Positions 1-8,064 of a stretch of 64,000 nucleotides of DNA are shown in pieces (position 1 is the first letter of the stretch; every line of letters begins with the position of its first letter). The stretch is from assembly GCA_041752635.1 (NCBI GenBank), contig JBGSWC010000386.1, positions 23,740 through 87,739 of the forward strand. The letters are read 5' to 3'. The DNA is from JBGSWC01 sp041752635 (GTDB lineage Bacteria > Planctomycetota > Planctomycetia > Pirellulales > Lacipirellulaceae). A program made the translations under genes and the position numbers. The notes under the pieces were generated by a model. It was not told the origin of the DNA and made no database searches. It worked only from the letters and a program-made list of their open reading frames with translations.

Positions 1-1
1 C

Positions 2-400
2 GCGGCACTTGCGCTAGTCGGCTGCAATGGTTCCACCGATGGTCGGCTGCAAATCACAGGCGAAGTCACCTACGACGGCCAGCCGCTGCCAGACGGTTAC
101 CTGATTCTCCAGCCGCTAAGCGGTGGGTCGTTTGCTGGCGCTCCGATCAAAAAGGGGAAGTTTACCGTGGGCGGCAAGCGAGGTCCCAAGCCGGGCAAGT
201 ACCAGATCGTTATCGAAGCCCGCCGCGAAACGGGCAAGATGATTTCGACCGACCCAGATTTTCCCGAACAGCAAGAGCCGGAGACAGAGCAATACCTGCC
301 CGAGCGCTACAACGAGCGTAGCGAATTGACCGAAGACCTATCGCCCGATAACACGTATTTCGAGTGGAATCTCACTTCCGAAAAGCCTCGCGCGAACTAA
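2..400 (+). CDS. Putative lipoprotein with transthyretin-like fold (5' end missing)
   Basis: The reading frame is open from the window edge to a TAA stop, so the start lies upstream. The first visible residues run into a lipobox (LVGC), so the mature protein probably begins at that cysteine and is lipid-anchored. The rest (GEVTYDGQPLPDGYLILQP, then a GKYQIVIEARRETG strand) matches the small carboxypeptidase-regulatory/transthyretin-like lipoproteins that are abundant in planctomycetes and often follow DUF1559 genes. Function is unknown in the family; attachment to the cell envelope is inferred from the lipobox. Confidence 0.75.
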   Translation, partial: AALALVGCNGSTDGRLQITGEVTYDGQPLPDGYLILQPLSGGSFAGAPIKKGKFTVGGKRGPKPGKYQIVIEARRETGKMISTDPDFPEQQEPETEQYLPERYNERSELTEDLSPDNTYFEWNLTSEKPRAN

Positions 401-1048
401 GTAGCGGCTCAAGAATCGCTTGGTCATTTTTTTACCACTGAGTCCCTGCATGCACTACAAACGTCGACCGCGAATCGCGGGAGAAAACGAAGCTCGAAAG
501 CTCAAAACGGGGAAACTCATGCTTCGCAACTCAGACAGCTCGATCCACATTCCCGCCACTTCTGGATGCCTGTCCCCGTTTGGTGTTCTCCCGTTTGGTG
601 TTCTACATGTCGGCCGTACCGCCTAAAGCGTTCGCCGACCGGCCTGATTCGGTCGAATCAGGCGTCGTGAGGATCTCCCGCCCCGTTGCCAGTCGAAAGG
701 GCGCGTTTGGAGTTTTCAGACATGCACAGGTTCTCCGACTCCGCCGTGCCGCGTTGACCCTCGCCATGTCGCGTCCCCGCGTGTTGCCTTCCACAGACAG
801 GACAGTGTCGGCACACGGAAGTTCTGATTTCGGAGCTCGATGGCTGGCCTATCTGTACCTCTTGCCGATGCTACACCCGCCACGTTACCGTGACTGGCGT
901 ACGGGCACGGGTGATTTGGTGGGGCCGAGACGACTGGCTAGGTCTTTCTCGTCGGACTCTTTCATTCCTGACTCCAAACCAGTTTATCCCGGCGCTTACC
1001 CTGTCCCCGTTTGCCCGTTTGGTCATGTGTGCCCGTTGGCGTGCCTTT
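401..1048. other. Intergenic region without a convincing gene
   Basis: Short frames on both strands here look like chance frames: they have low-complexity arginine-rich translations and no start signal. A small CCGCG/CGCGG hairpin at about 468-480 follows the lipoprotein gene. The stretch holds several CCCGTTTGGT-type repeats near 578-600 and 1010-1022, and the first copy of a 23-bp direct repeat (536-558). Confidence 0.4.
536..558. repeat. 23-bp direct repeat, copy 1
   Basis: An exact 23-base match to 1531-1553 in the same orientation. The two copies bracket the orphan gene on the minus strand (1049-1456). They could be a duplication scar or the ends of a small mobile cassette; the sequence alone does not decide. 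Confidence 0.7.
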
Positions 1049-1456
1049 TCAAGTGGCTCCGTTTTCCCCACCCCATTTTGCAGCAAACGCAACCAATTGT
1101 TCCCGATTCAATGTTTGTAAGTCCTCGATATCACGCTGAAACGGTGCGTTACCCAGTTGGCACAAAGCTGTAAAATAGTCGAGCAGCCTAGCGTGTAGCT
1201 GGTCGGGAAATGCGACCGCTTCGACGACCACATCACCGCTATAAACTGGGTCAACTATGCTAATCTGAAGCCAGTTCTTGTTACTGGTTTTCGGCGGTTC
1301 CAGTTCTAACCTAATCGGTTTCCCAGTGGCGTCGTACAGTTGCCATAATCCATTCTCGATATCTGGACTTTCAACGTTTGATCGCATTTCCTCGATTGAG
1401 TTAAAGACAGCTAAGGTGGCGTCGCAAAAACCGATAATCGGATAATTTATACTCAC
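1049..1456 (-). CDS. Hypothetical protein, orphan
   Basis: A 135-residue acidic protein with no family I recognise. Codon use looks genuine, and the sequence has a globular hydrophobic/polar pattern (YPIIGFCDATLAVF near the start; FPDQLHARLLDYF in the middle; EQLVAFAAKWGG near the end). I chose the GTG at 1456 because GGGAAAGG lies just upstream. The frame stays open to a GTG at 1543, but that extension overlaps the second copy of the 23-bp repeat and is less likely to be coding. No signal peptide. Its size and isolation resemble small immunity-like proteins, but this is only an impression. Confidence 0.55.
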   Translation of the reverse strand: MSINYPIIGFCDATLAVFNSIEEMRSNVESPDIENGLWQLYDATGKPIRLELEPPKTSNKNWLQISIVDPVYSGDVVVEAVAFPDQLHARLLDYFTALCQLGNAPFQRDIEDLQTLNREQLVAFAAKWGGENGAT

Positions 1457-1530
1457 CTCGTGGCCTTTCCCGTCAAAATCGGTGCCAGAAGCTGGTATCT
1501 TCCGGCTTTGTTGCCCAGGGTCGATGTCTT

Positions 1531-1553
1531 CAGCTCGATCCACATTCCCGCCA
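1531..1553. repeat. 23-bp direct repeat, copy 2
   Basis: Identical to 536-558. It lies just upstream of the orphan minus-strand gene, about 1 kb from copy 1. Confidence 0.7.
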
Positions 1554-1612
1554 ATTCAAACTTCAATTGTCTCCCCAACCACAAGCTAAGACAAGCGAAC
1601 GGCACAGCGATT

Positions 1613-1656
1613 CCCAGTGCTTCGCACTGGGCTGAAAGAGTGAGCCTTTCAGGCTC
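1613..1656. repeat. REP-like tandem hairpins
   Basis: CCCAGTGC-TTC-GCACTGGG forms a perfect 8-bp stem (1613-1631). It is followed at once by a second dyad, CTGAAAG...CTTTCAG, that can also refold as AGCCT-TTC-AGGCT. Two adjoining hairpins in a gene-free stretch (1457-1853) fit a REP/BIME-type extragenic palindrome. No ORF is associated. Confidence 0.5.
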
Positions 1657-1853
1657 GAATCATGGGATTGGCCGATGCTGAGACAGCTTGCAATATGGCC
1701 AATAATTGTTGTCGAAATCGGCCACCCGATGTGGTAGAAAGGGCGTACTGAAAAATGTGTTCGATACGCTGCACTGGACGAGCCAGACAGTCGCACCCGG
1801 CACCTCAACCCTTTCTACTAGACTCTCCACACTCGACTCTCGACGCTCAAAAA

Positions 1854-2030
1854 TGGGTTTTGTCCAAAACGTCGCCAACTGGTCAGTCAAAACCCAGGTA
1901 CGAAATCCCCAGGCCATGCTCGAAATCGACTGGAAAACAAGACGTTTTTGCGATTTCGGCGAGAGACAAAATTCGGGGTTTTGTCCCCTCCAATCGTGTT
2001 TTCGATTTCGTGGTCAAAACGATCAAAACC
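1854..2030. repeat. MITE-like repeat, copy 1
   Basis: About 175 bp sharing long exact blocks with 39061-39236, including a 38-base block (1963-2000) and a 20-base block (1887-1906). Its ends carry GGTTTTG (1856-1862) and CAAAACC (2024-2030) as short terminal inverted repeats. An internal hairpin GACAAAA-N7-TTTTGTC sits at 1965-1985. It has no coding capacity, so a non-autonomous element is likely. Its right end contains the stop codon of the neighbouring PEP-CTERM gene. Confidence 0.7.
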
Positions 2031-3036
2031 GACGACGTTCAAACGGTGTCACGGGGCAATGGAACCATCCTGTGAAATTCGTTCGAGCCACCATCAACCC
2101 GATCACGCCGGCCACGATGATCATCCGCGTGCTCGGTTCCGGAACAACGGCGGCTGTGGTGCCGACGGTTGCTGCGGCACCTTGCGATTTTCCAAAGTTC
2201 GATCGCCAAAGTTGGTAGTCCTCGACATCGATGACGCGATTGCCGTTGCCATCGGCGGCGAGTTTCGTTTGCGAACCGAGCGAATCTCGCCACACGGTGT
2301 AGTCGGCCGCGTCGACGCGGCCATCGCTGTTGTAGTCGCCCGGTTGGTTTTCGGCGAATGGCCCGACGGCGAAACTCACCGAGTTGTAATTCATGATGCC
2401 GGGTTGCTGGCCGAAGTTGCCCCATTCGACACTATTATCGTGAAGGCCCGAAAGTCCATTGATGTAGGCAACGTGCTGTCCATCGAATTCGAACGCGACC
2501 TTTGCGACAGCCGGGTCGTAGGCAAAGGCAAAACTATGAAACGCCTCCGTCGCAGATCGACTCGATGTGAGCACGCGATAGTCGAGTCCTGTTGAATTCC
2601 ATAGGCCAGCTCGCAACAGGCCAGCCGAAGTGTGGCCAAGCGTAAATAAGTAAATACGATTGCTGAGTGTGATCTGCAGGCCGAAGTTGCGATCGACAAC
2701 CGTCTGGCCAGTCGGAATCTCGTAGCGAGCGTTGGTCTCAAATCGCCAACCGTCGCTGAGTGCGTCGTTAACATGCGAGGGAAACAGTGGTGCGATGTAA
2801 AATCCATATTGGCCATTTGTCGAGGTCGACATCCGAGTTGCCGCCTGTCCGGTTCCGGCCACGTTCGCAACATAGCTCGACGTCACCCCTTGGCTAAGGA
2901 GGTACCAGTCGAACCAGTGCGGACCGGCGGCACCCTGAGCGGCCGCATTGTGTTCGTAGATCATCTCCGCGGATACAGATGTACCAAACGCGAGTGCAGT
3001 GAAAGCGACGAGGGCGTAGTTTTTGATCGCTGGCAT
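2023..3036 (-). CDS. Secreted dockerin-like PEP-CTERM protein
   Basis: A 337-residue exported protein. The start is the ATG at 3036, which gives a clean signal peptide (about residues 1-23, ending SVSA); the frame extends further upstream but without a signal sequence at its start. The middle is beta-rich and has no named domain. Near the C-terminus are two dockerin/EF-hand-like loops (DYNSDGRVDAADYTVWRDSLG and DGNGNRVIDVEDYQLWRSNFG), then a VPEPST sorting motif and a hydrophobic segment. In planctomycetes this tail directs surface anchoring. The last residues after the hydrophobic segment are unusual: the stop codon lies inside a MITE-like repeat, so the original C-terminus may have been altered by insertion. 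Confidence 0.8.
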   Translation of the reverse strand: MPAIKNYALVAFTALAFGTSVSAEMIYEHNAAAQGAAGPHWFDWYLLSQGVTSSYVANVAGTGQAATRMSTSTNGQYGFYIAPLFPSHVNDALSDGWRFETNARYEIPTGQTVVDRNFGLQITLSNRIYLFTLGHTSAGLLRAGLWNSTGLDYRVLTSSRSATEAFHSFAFAYDPAVAKVAFEFDGQHVAYINGLSGLHDNSVEWGNFGQQPGIMNYNSVSFAVGPFAENQPGDYNSDGRVDAADYTVWRDSLGSQTKLAADGNGNRVIDVEDYQLWRSNFGKSQGAAATVGTTAAVVPEPSTRMIIVAGVIGLMVARTNFTGWFHCPVTPFERRRF

Positions 3037-3330
3037 GGCGAGGCCTTTTTTTCCGATCGACGCCGCCCAGTATCGCCGATCGACCGGTCGGCTGCCAAGC
3101 TGGAAAACCGCTGTTTTTAGCCAGGCACCCACCGCACCCGTCGTTAATTCCGCAATAATCGGCAACGCTGGCAAGCGACTGAGCGGCGCAGTTCGGTGGT
3201 GTTTTGCGATGGCCAATGGCAGGGATTTCGGCTTGCGGCAATTCGCGGTCTTCGCAACTTCAGAAGACATTCTTGCCCGCTTGGTTGAGCTAGACTTGTG
3301 ACGAAACTTCCTTTTGAGTGAGTCGATCTC
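3037..3330. promoter_or_regulatory. Divergent intergenic region
   Basis: 294 bases between the divergent PEP-CTERM gene and the AAA+ ATPase gene. It must hold both promoters. I see no strong -35/-10 pair or palindrome that I would commit to. Confidence 0.35.
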
Positions 3331-5136
3331 ATGCATACGATTGCCACGCCAGAATCGCTGTCGGTCGAGGGACAGGCCATCGTCGAACTCGCGGCGAAGA
3401 ATCGGGGCGTGTTCGAGATTGCCACCCGGGCCGACACACGCGGGCCCGCCATTCGCGCGGGTCACTCCAAACTCTACGATCCCCACGACCCCGACTACGC
3501 GAAGCGATGTCGCGAGACGGTACCAGAGCTGATCGAGTTATTGCTGGTGAAAGAAACGCGCGATCGCCAGCACTTCGAGCTCACCAACTTTGGCTGGCAA
3601 CTGAGCCGCAGATTCTGTGTGAAGCCGACAACGGGTTCCGAAGTCGCCGGTGGTGCCACCATTTGCCTGCAACGCGATCACGAAGAACTAGCCCACAACG
3701 AATTGACACACGATGACACGGCGCACCATAGTAGTGACGCGACACCCCCCAGCGAGCCCACACCACCGACCGAACAGAAGGCCGAGCTGCCAAGTTCGGC
3801 GCTGTGGAACACCGAAGCGGTAAGCGAGAAAGAGTCGCTGTTATCAGCGCTTGGGCTCGAAGACAGCTTTCGTCCCGAAGAGCCACGAACGCTCAAGGAG
3901 ACCGGTCTCAATGGGGCGTTCGTCGACGACCTGATTCTGAAAGTGTTGCTAGGGGCCGGATCGCTCTCGGGACGCGACATCGCTGAGCAACTCTGTTTGC
4001 CGAAGGGAGTGCTCGAAGATCGTCTCGATGGGCTCCGCCAACGGCAGTACCTGACACCGACCGGATCTGCCCTGTTGGGCGACCACGTCTATCAACTGAC
4101 CGATCCGGGACGCGAGCGCGCCCGACTCGCGGCACAAGAGTGTGCCTACGCCGGTCCGGCTCCCGTTCCGCTCGAAGACTATCTCGATTCAGTGCAAGCA
4201 CAAACGATTCGATCCGAAAAACCGAAACGGGCTCAACTCGAAAAGGCTTTTTCAGACATCAACGTCGAGCCGCGAATGCTCGCACAACTCGGCCCGGCCA
4301 TCAGCGCCGGCAAAGGGATGTTTATCTATGGTCCACCCGGCAATGGCAAAACAACCGTGGCTCAGCGAATCACGCGATGCTTTGGCCAAAACATCTTGAT
4401 CCCTCATGCGATTGTCGAAGGGGGCCAGATCATCAAATTCTACGACGCGTCGTGTCACGAACTGGTCGAGTCAAAAGCCAGCAGCTTGCTTATGACCTCG
4501 GATCACGACCGCCGTTGGATTCGCATCAAGCGACCGACTGTTGTCGTGGGGGGTGAATTGACGATGGATAGCCTCGAATTGAAACACGATTTGGTGAGTC
4601 ACGTGAGCGAGGCGTCGCTACAACTCAAGAGCAACTGCGGAAGTCTGCTCATCGACGACTTCGGGCGCCAACGCATCAATCCGACGGAACTGCTCAATCG
4701 ATGGATTATTCCGTTGGAAAATCGGATCGACTATTTGAGCCTCGCCAACGGCAAGAAGATTGAGGTGCCCTTCGAGCAGCTCATTATCTTCTCGACGAAT
4801 CTCGAGCCTCACGACCTGGCCGACGATGCGTTCTTGCGTCGGATTCCATTTAAGATTGAGATTGGCGCGCCGTCACGCGACGAATTCATCAAGCTGTTCG
4901 GTATCTTTGCAAAAAAGCTAGAAGTCGATTGCCCGATCGAGTCGATCGAGTATCTGCTGGCCGCTCACTACGACAGTTGTGGCCGTCCGTTTCGTCGTTG
5001 CCAAGCACGAGATTTGTTAGACCAAGTCGCGCACTTCTGCGAATACAACGAGTTGCAACCAGTCGCAACGCCCGAAATACTCGACCACGCGGTTACCAAC
5101 TACTTTACCGCCATGGCGGGTGGGTCGGCCGAGTGA
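3331..5136 (+). CDS. AAA+ ATPase with N-terminal winged-helix segments
   Basis: 601 residues. The N-terminal part has helix-turn-helix-like segments (LAGAGSLSGRDIAEQLCLPKG-type and a preceding module) separated by an acidic low-complexity linker at about residues 110-170. The C-terminal half is an AAA+ module: Walker A GPPGNGKTT at 334-342, Walker B LLIDDFG around 440-444, and a sensor-1-type IIFSTNLEP. It resembles the planctomycete single-chain ATPases found near FHA and pilus/secretion genes; substrate unknown. It is cytoplasmic, with no membrane segment. It is the first gene of the signalling island, convergent with the REC/GGDEF gene. Confidence 0.75.
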   Translation: MHTIATPESLSVEGQAIVELAAKNRGVFEIATRADTRGPAIRAGHSKLYDPHDPDYAKRCRETVPELIELLLVKETRDRQHFELTNFGWQLSRRFCVKPTTGSEVAGGATICLQRDHEELAHNELTHDDTAHHSSDATPPSEPTPPTEQKAELPSSALWNTEAVSEKESLLSALGLEDSFRPEEPRTLKETGLNGAFVDDLILKVLLGAGSLSGRDIAEQLCLPKGVLEDRLDGLRQRQYLTPTGSALLGDHVYQLTDPGRERARLAAQECAYAGPAPVPLEDYLDSVQAQTIRSEKPKRAQLEKAFSDINVEPRMLAQLGPAISAGKGMFIYGPPGNGKTTVAQRITRCFGQNILIPHAIVEGGQIIKFYDASCHELVESKASSLLMTSDHDRRWIRIKRPTVVVGGELTMDSLELKHDLVSHVSEASLQLKSNCGSLLIDDFGRQRINPTELLNRWIIPLENRIDYLSLANGKKIEVPFEQLIIFSTNLEPHDLADDAFLRRIPFKIEIGAPSRDEFIKLFGIFAKKLEVDCPIESIEYLLAAHYDSCGRPFRRCQARDLLDQVAHFCEYNELQPVATPEILDHAVTNYFTAMAGGSAE

Positions 5137-5149
5137 TGGCGCAGCAACA

Positions 5150-5167
5150 GCCTAGTTGAAACTAGGC
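5150..5167. terminator. Hairpin between convergent genes
   Basis: GCCTAGT-TGAA-ACTAGGC, a perfect 7-bp stem located between the stops of the convergent AAA+ and REC/GGDEF genes. There is no clear T-run, so a bidirectional terminator is an inference from position. Confidence 0.4.
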
Positions 5168-5188
5168 AATCACAATCCCCGCCCGTTG

Positions 5189-6655
5189 CTAGGCAATCGA
5201 CGGCGACTCGTCGTAATAGGTTGAGTTCGCACTCAATTGCACCGACGGAGCCTTCAGGGGGGCCTCGAGTGGCACAACAAGGTCTCTCGTGCTCGCGTAG
5301 TCGTCGATGTCGCGGTAGTAGGTAAGCGTGTCGATCGGGTCGGCCACCAACGACGCGAGGCTCTCGCGAGTCACGAAACCAACCGGGCGGCTGCCCTCAT
5401 TCACCATCAGCAGATCGCAATCGTGTTGTGCGAATGCGTCGAAGACCTCGTGAATCGGCTGGTCGTGACGCACGGACGCGGGCAGCGGGCTCATCAGATC
5501 CGCTTCCCGAAGCGACGACTGACTCGTTGCCGACAAGCTAGTGGTCGATAACACACCAATGACCACGTCGTCGCGATCGACAACAGGAAGACAGGGGGGT
5601 ATGCAGTGCGGCTGTTTCGATTCGACGGCCCATTGATATAGTTGGCTAGCCGACCTCATACGGTCGTGCGGAATGTGGACGCAGAATGCCTCCATAATGT
5701 GAAGAGCCGCCACCTGCTCGAATGGCCCACCCGACTCCATACGCGACTTCCAAGCTTCGATGGTCTCGCTTAATTTCTCGAATTCTAGCAAAATGTTGCC
5801 GCCAAAACTCCTGCCATTCAGGAGCATGTCGAGTCCACTTTCGAGTTGCTGTTCGACGGGGCGGTCGTGAATGATTGGGTGAATCAATGCCGTGACCGAG
5901 GGAACGAATCGCGGGGTGCCGTGTTCCACGTTGCTGTCATTGGCTGCTTGCATGACGCGCTGGGCAAGAGCGCGTGTTTCGGCCCCAGAGCCATCGAAAA
6001 TGGCAACCGCAAACCGGCATTCGCCCAGAACGGCGAACTTGCCGGCACCAAAATGTTCGGCCAATGAGCGAGTCAGCACAGCCGTGATGCTGTCGATCGC
6101 CTGCTGTCCGTGTCGTGCGGCGATTTCGTCGACGTTGTCGAGCGAAACCAGCAGTAGCTCACTTGTTACCGCCGGCGAGGTAATGGTGAGCTGCCGCTCG
6201 AGATAACGAACGAAGCCCCACTTCGTCATCGCTCGGGTCTTGGCATCTCGACCGCCGGTAGAGCGAAAGCGACGTTCGAATTCTAGTTGCCGAACCGCGC
6301 AGCGGAGCCGCGCCAACAATTCACAAGCATTGATGGGATAGTCAATGATGTCGTCGGCACCGGCGGCCAAGTATTTTTTCGTGAGTTTTGACTGTGCGGC
6401 GGGACGAATGACGATTTGAATGCTGGTCGAGCTGTTGCGAGGTGCCGAGAACCAATCATCGACCTCTTCGGAGTCACGCCCATCGAGTAAGACGATGCGA
6501 TCAGACGCAGCCGATTTCCAAATTGCGTTCACGCTCCAATCCGAAGAGGTGGAGACTTGGTAACCCAGGGCGGTGAGATTCCAAGCGGTGTCGCACAACA
6601 GGTTGGTGTCACTCGACACAATCGTAACGGGTGGCGCGATTCTAGTGGCTGACAT
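5189..6655 (-). CDS. Response regulator with degenerate GGDEF and CBS domains
   Basis: 488 residues from the ATG at 6655, preceded by GAGG; a TTG at 6694 is possible but weaker. Residues about 8-125 form a REC domain (candidate phospho-acceptor D58 in IVLLDG; K-like end in ADDIIDYP). Residues about 140-310 are a diguanylate-cyclase-like fold in which the GGDEF signature reads GECRF, so catalysis of c-di-GMP synthesis is unlikely. Residues about 325-460 hold two CBS-like segments (VDRDDVVIGVLS and VNEGSRPVGFVTRESL), often adenylate-binding sensors. Likely a signal-integrating regulator without enzymatic output. The neighbouring FHA protein has a matching degenerate EAL domain. Confidence 0.8.
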   Translation of the reverse strand: MSATRIAPPVTIVSSDTNLLCDTAWNLTALGYQVSTSSDWSVNAIWKSAASDRIVLLDGRDSEEVDDWFSAPRNSSTSIQIVIRPAAQSKLTKKYLAAGADDIIDYPINACELLARLRCAVRQLEFERRFRSTGGRDAKTRAMTKWGFVRYLERQLTITSPAVTSELLLVSLDNVDEIAARHGQQAIDSITAVLTRSLAEHFGAGKFAVLGECRFAVAIFDGSGAETRALAQRVMQAANDSNVEHGTPRFVPSVTALIHPIIHDRPVEQQLESGLDMLLNGRSFGGNILLEFEKLSETIEAWKSRMESGGPFEQVAALHIMEAFCVHIPHDRMRSASQLYQWAVESKQPHCIPPCLPVVDRDDVVIGVLSTTSLSATSQSSLREADLMSPLPASVRHDQPIHEVFDAFAQHDCDLLMVNEGSRPVGFVTRESLASLVADPIDTLTYYRDIDDYASTRDLVVPLEAPLKAPSVQLSANSTYYDESPSIA

Positions 6656-6914
6656 GAGTGCCTCGCGGGCGGAAGTGAATAGGCTGCGTCGCAATTCGAA
6701 GTCTGCGAAGTAAGCCTAGCACGAAATCATCCGGATTGACGGCATCGAAAACGAAGATGTCTTGAGCTCCGTTTTTTATGCTAGGGTTTGTTTAGTTGCG
6801 CGCTCGTTACGCGACACAATACGCCCTGCGAATTTTTTACTTCGCTCACCACCAATTCAATTCTACTGCTGGTCTGCGCTACCAACACTTGTATAAGCGA
6901 CAATAGGTGCTGCC
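6656..6914. promoter_or_regulatory. Divergent promoter region
   Basis: 259 bases between the divergent REC/GGDEF and FHA genes. The middle is more AT-rich than its surroundings (around 6770-6850), as expected for promoters. No operator was recognised. Confidence 0.35.
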
Positions 6915-8042
6915 GTGATCCCGATGTTTCAACACGATTCTGACTCTCGACCACGGCTCGAATTTTATGCGCCCGAGAGTTCGCAGCGTAAAACGGCGTA
7001 TATCGACCACACGCCGTTTACGATTGGCCGCTGTGAAGGGGTCGACCTACCGCTCCCTTCGACGAGCGTTTCTCGCGAGCACGCGCAAATTCTTCGTAGC
7101 GGCACCGGTTTTCGACTCAAAGACCTGGGCAGCACAAACGGCACCGAGGTTAACGGACAACCGATCGATGAAGCAGTCATTATGGATGGCGATGCCATCC
7201 GAGTGGCCGATGTGAATATTACTTTTTGTAGTTCGTCGATGGGACGACTGCAGCGAATTGTGACTCAGCCCATGCGGAATGCATCGCGCTCGGTAAATTC
7301 GTCGACGCTCGATGCCGCCTCGTTAGCGGCGCGCAGCCTGCAAGAAGCCGTGTTGTGGCAGAGCGTACCCCTGCGTTGGACCACGACTCCGCAGCGCGAC
7401 AATGTGACGGTAGCAATCGACCAGCCACTTGCCGCGCTTATGAAAACACCCCACGACAGTGAACACAGCCGGCCGCGAATTCGGCTACAGTCCATCGCCT
7501 GGCGATTGGCGGCCGAGCGCGTCGCCGCTTCGAACTGGAACGGCACCGTTCTGGCCCGCATCGAGAACGTCCACTGCGTCGACTCGACGGTAATCGACGA
7601 CCTGGCCGATTCCATGACCGAACTCCCGTTGGCTTGTCGATGGGGGGCTTTGCTTCCCTGGAACCCGGCGAGTGCCAATTCGCATCTCCACCAACTCGCC
7701 AACGAGCTCACTACACAAGGAATTCTGTATGCGATCAAAGGGTTTTCTGGTGCTGCATCAGGCATCGATACGCTGCGCTCGGCTCGCCCCCAGTTCTTGG
7801 TATTGAGCACTACGTTTGTCGAAGGAGTCCTTAGCCATCCGCGACGAGGCCAGCAACTCAGCGATGTGCAACTCGCATGCGAGTCGCTCGATATTCCACT
7901 TTACTTGCCGAGTCGCTTATCGATCGCGGCCACCCAAGCATGTGGCGCGTTGGGGCTCGATCAGTTGATGTCAGAGGGCTTCGTCGTTGACGCGTTTCGA
8001 GACGCCGCACCCCAACGGCTCGCACCGGTCCCGTCCTGCTAA
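6915..8042 (+). CDS. FHA domain protein with degenerate EAL-like domain
   Basis: 375 residues. The N-terminal FHA domain (about 25-105) keeps the phosphothreonine-binding signature: GR at 38-39, SREH, and STNGT. The C-terminal part (about 190-365) has the layout of an EAL phosphodiesterase: an FLVLSTTFVEGV-like strand, then DIPLYLPSRLS and a GALGLDQLMSEGFV-like end. It lacks the EAL motif and the metal-binding acidic residues, so it probably binds rather than hydrolyses c-di-GMP, or has a new role. GTG start at 6915 with AGGTG upstream; ATG at 6924 is an alternative. The adjacent kinase gene begins 22 bases downstream, and the FHA domain is a natural reader of that kinase's phosphothreonines. 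Confidence 0.75.
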   Translation: MIPMFQHDSDSRPRLEFYAPESSQRKTAYIDHTPFTIGRCEGVDLPLPSTSVSREHAQILRSGTGFRLKDLGSTNGTEVNGQPIDEAVIMDGDAIRVADVNITFCSSSMGRLQRIVTQPMRNASRSVNSSTLDAASLAARSLQEAVLWQSVPLRWTTTPQRDNVTVAIDQPLAALMKTPHDSEHSRPRIRLQSIAWRLAAERVAASNWNGTVLARIENVHCVDSTVIDDLADSMTELPLACRWGALLPWNPASANSHLHQLANELTTQGILYAIKGFSGAASGIDTLRSARPQFLVLSTTFVEGVLSHPRRGQQLSDVQLACESLDIPLYLPSRLSIAATQACGALGLDQLMSEGFVVDAFRDAAPQRLAPVPSC

Positions 8043-8064
8043 TTTCTCGCCTTCGGTATAACGT

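Noticed and set aside
580..1173. 197-codon plus-strand frame
   Set aside because: Arginine/proline-rich text, no ribosome site, overlaps the better-supported minus-strand gene at 1049; taken as chance.
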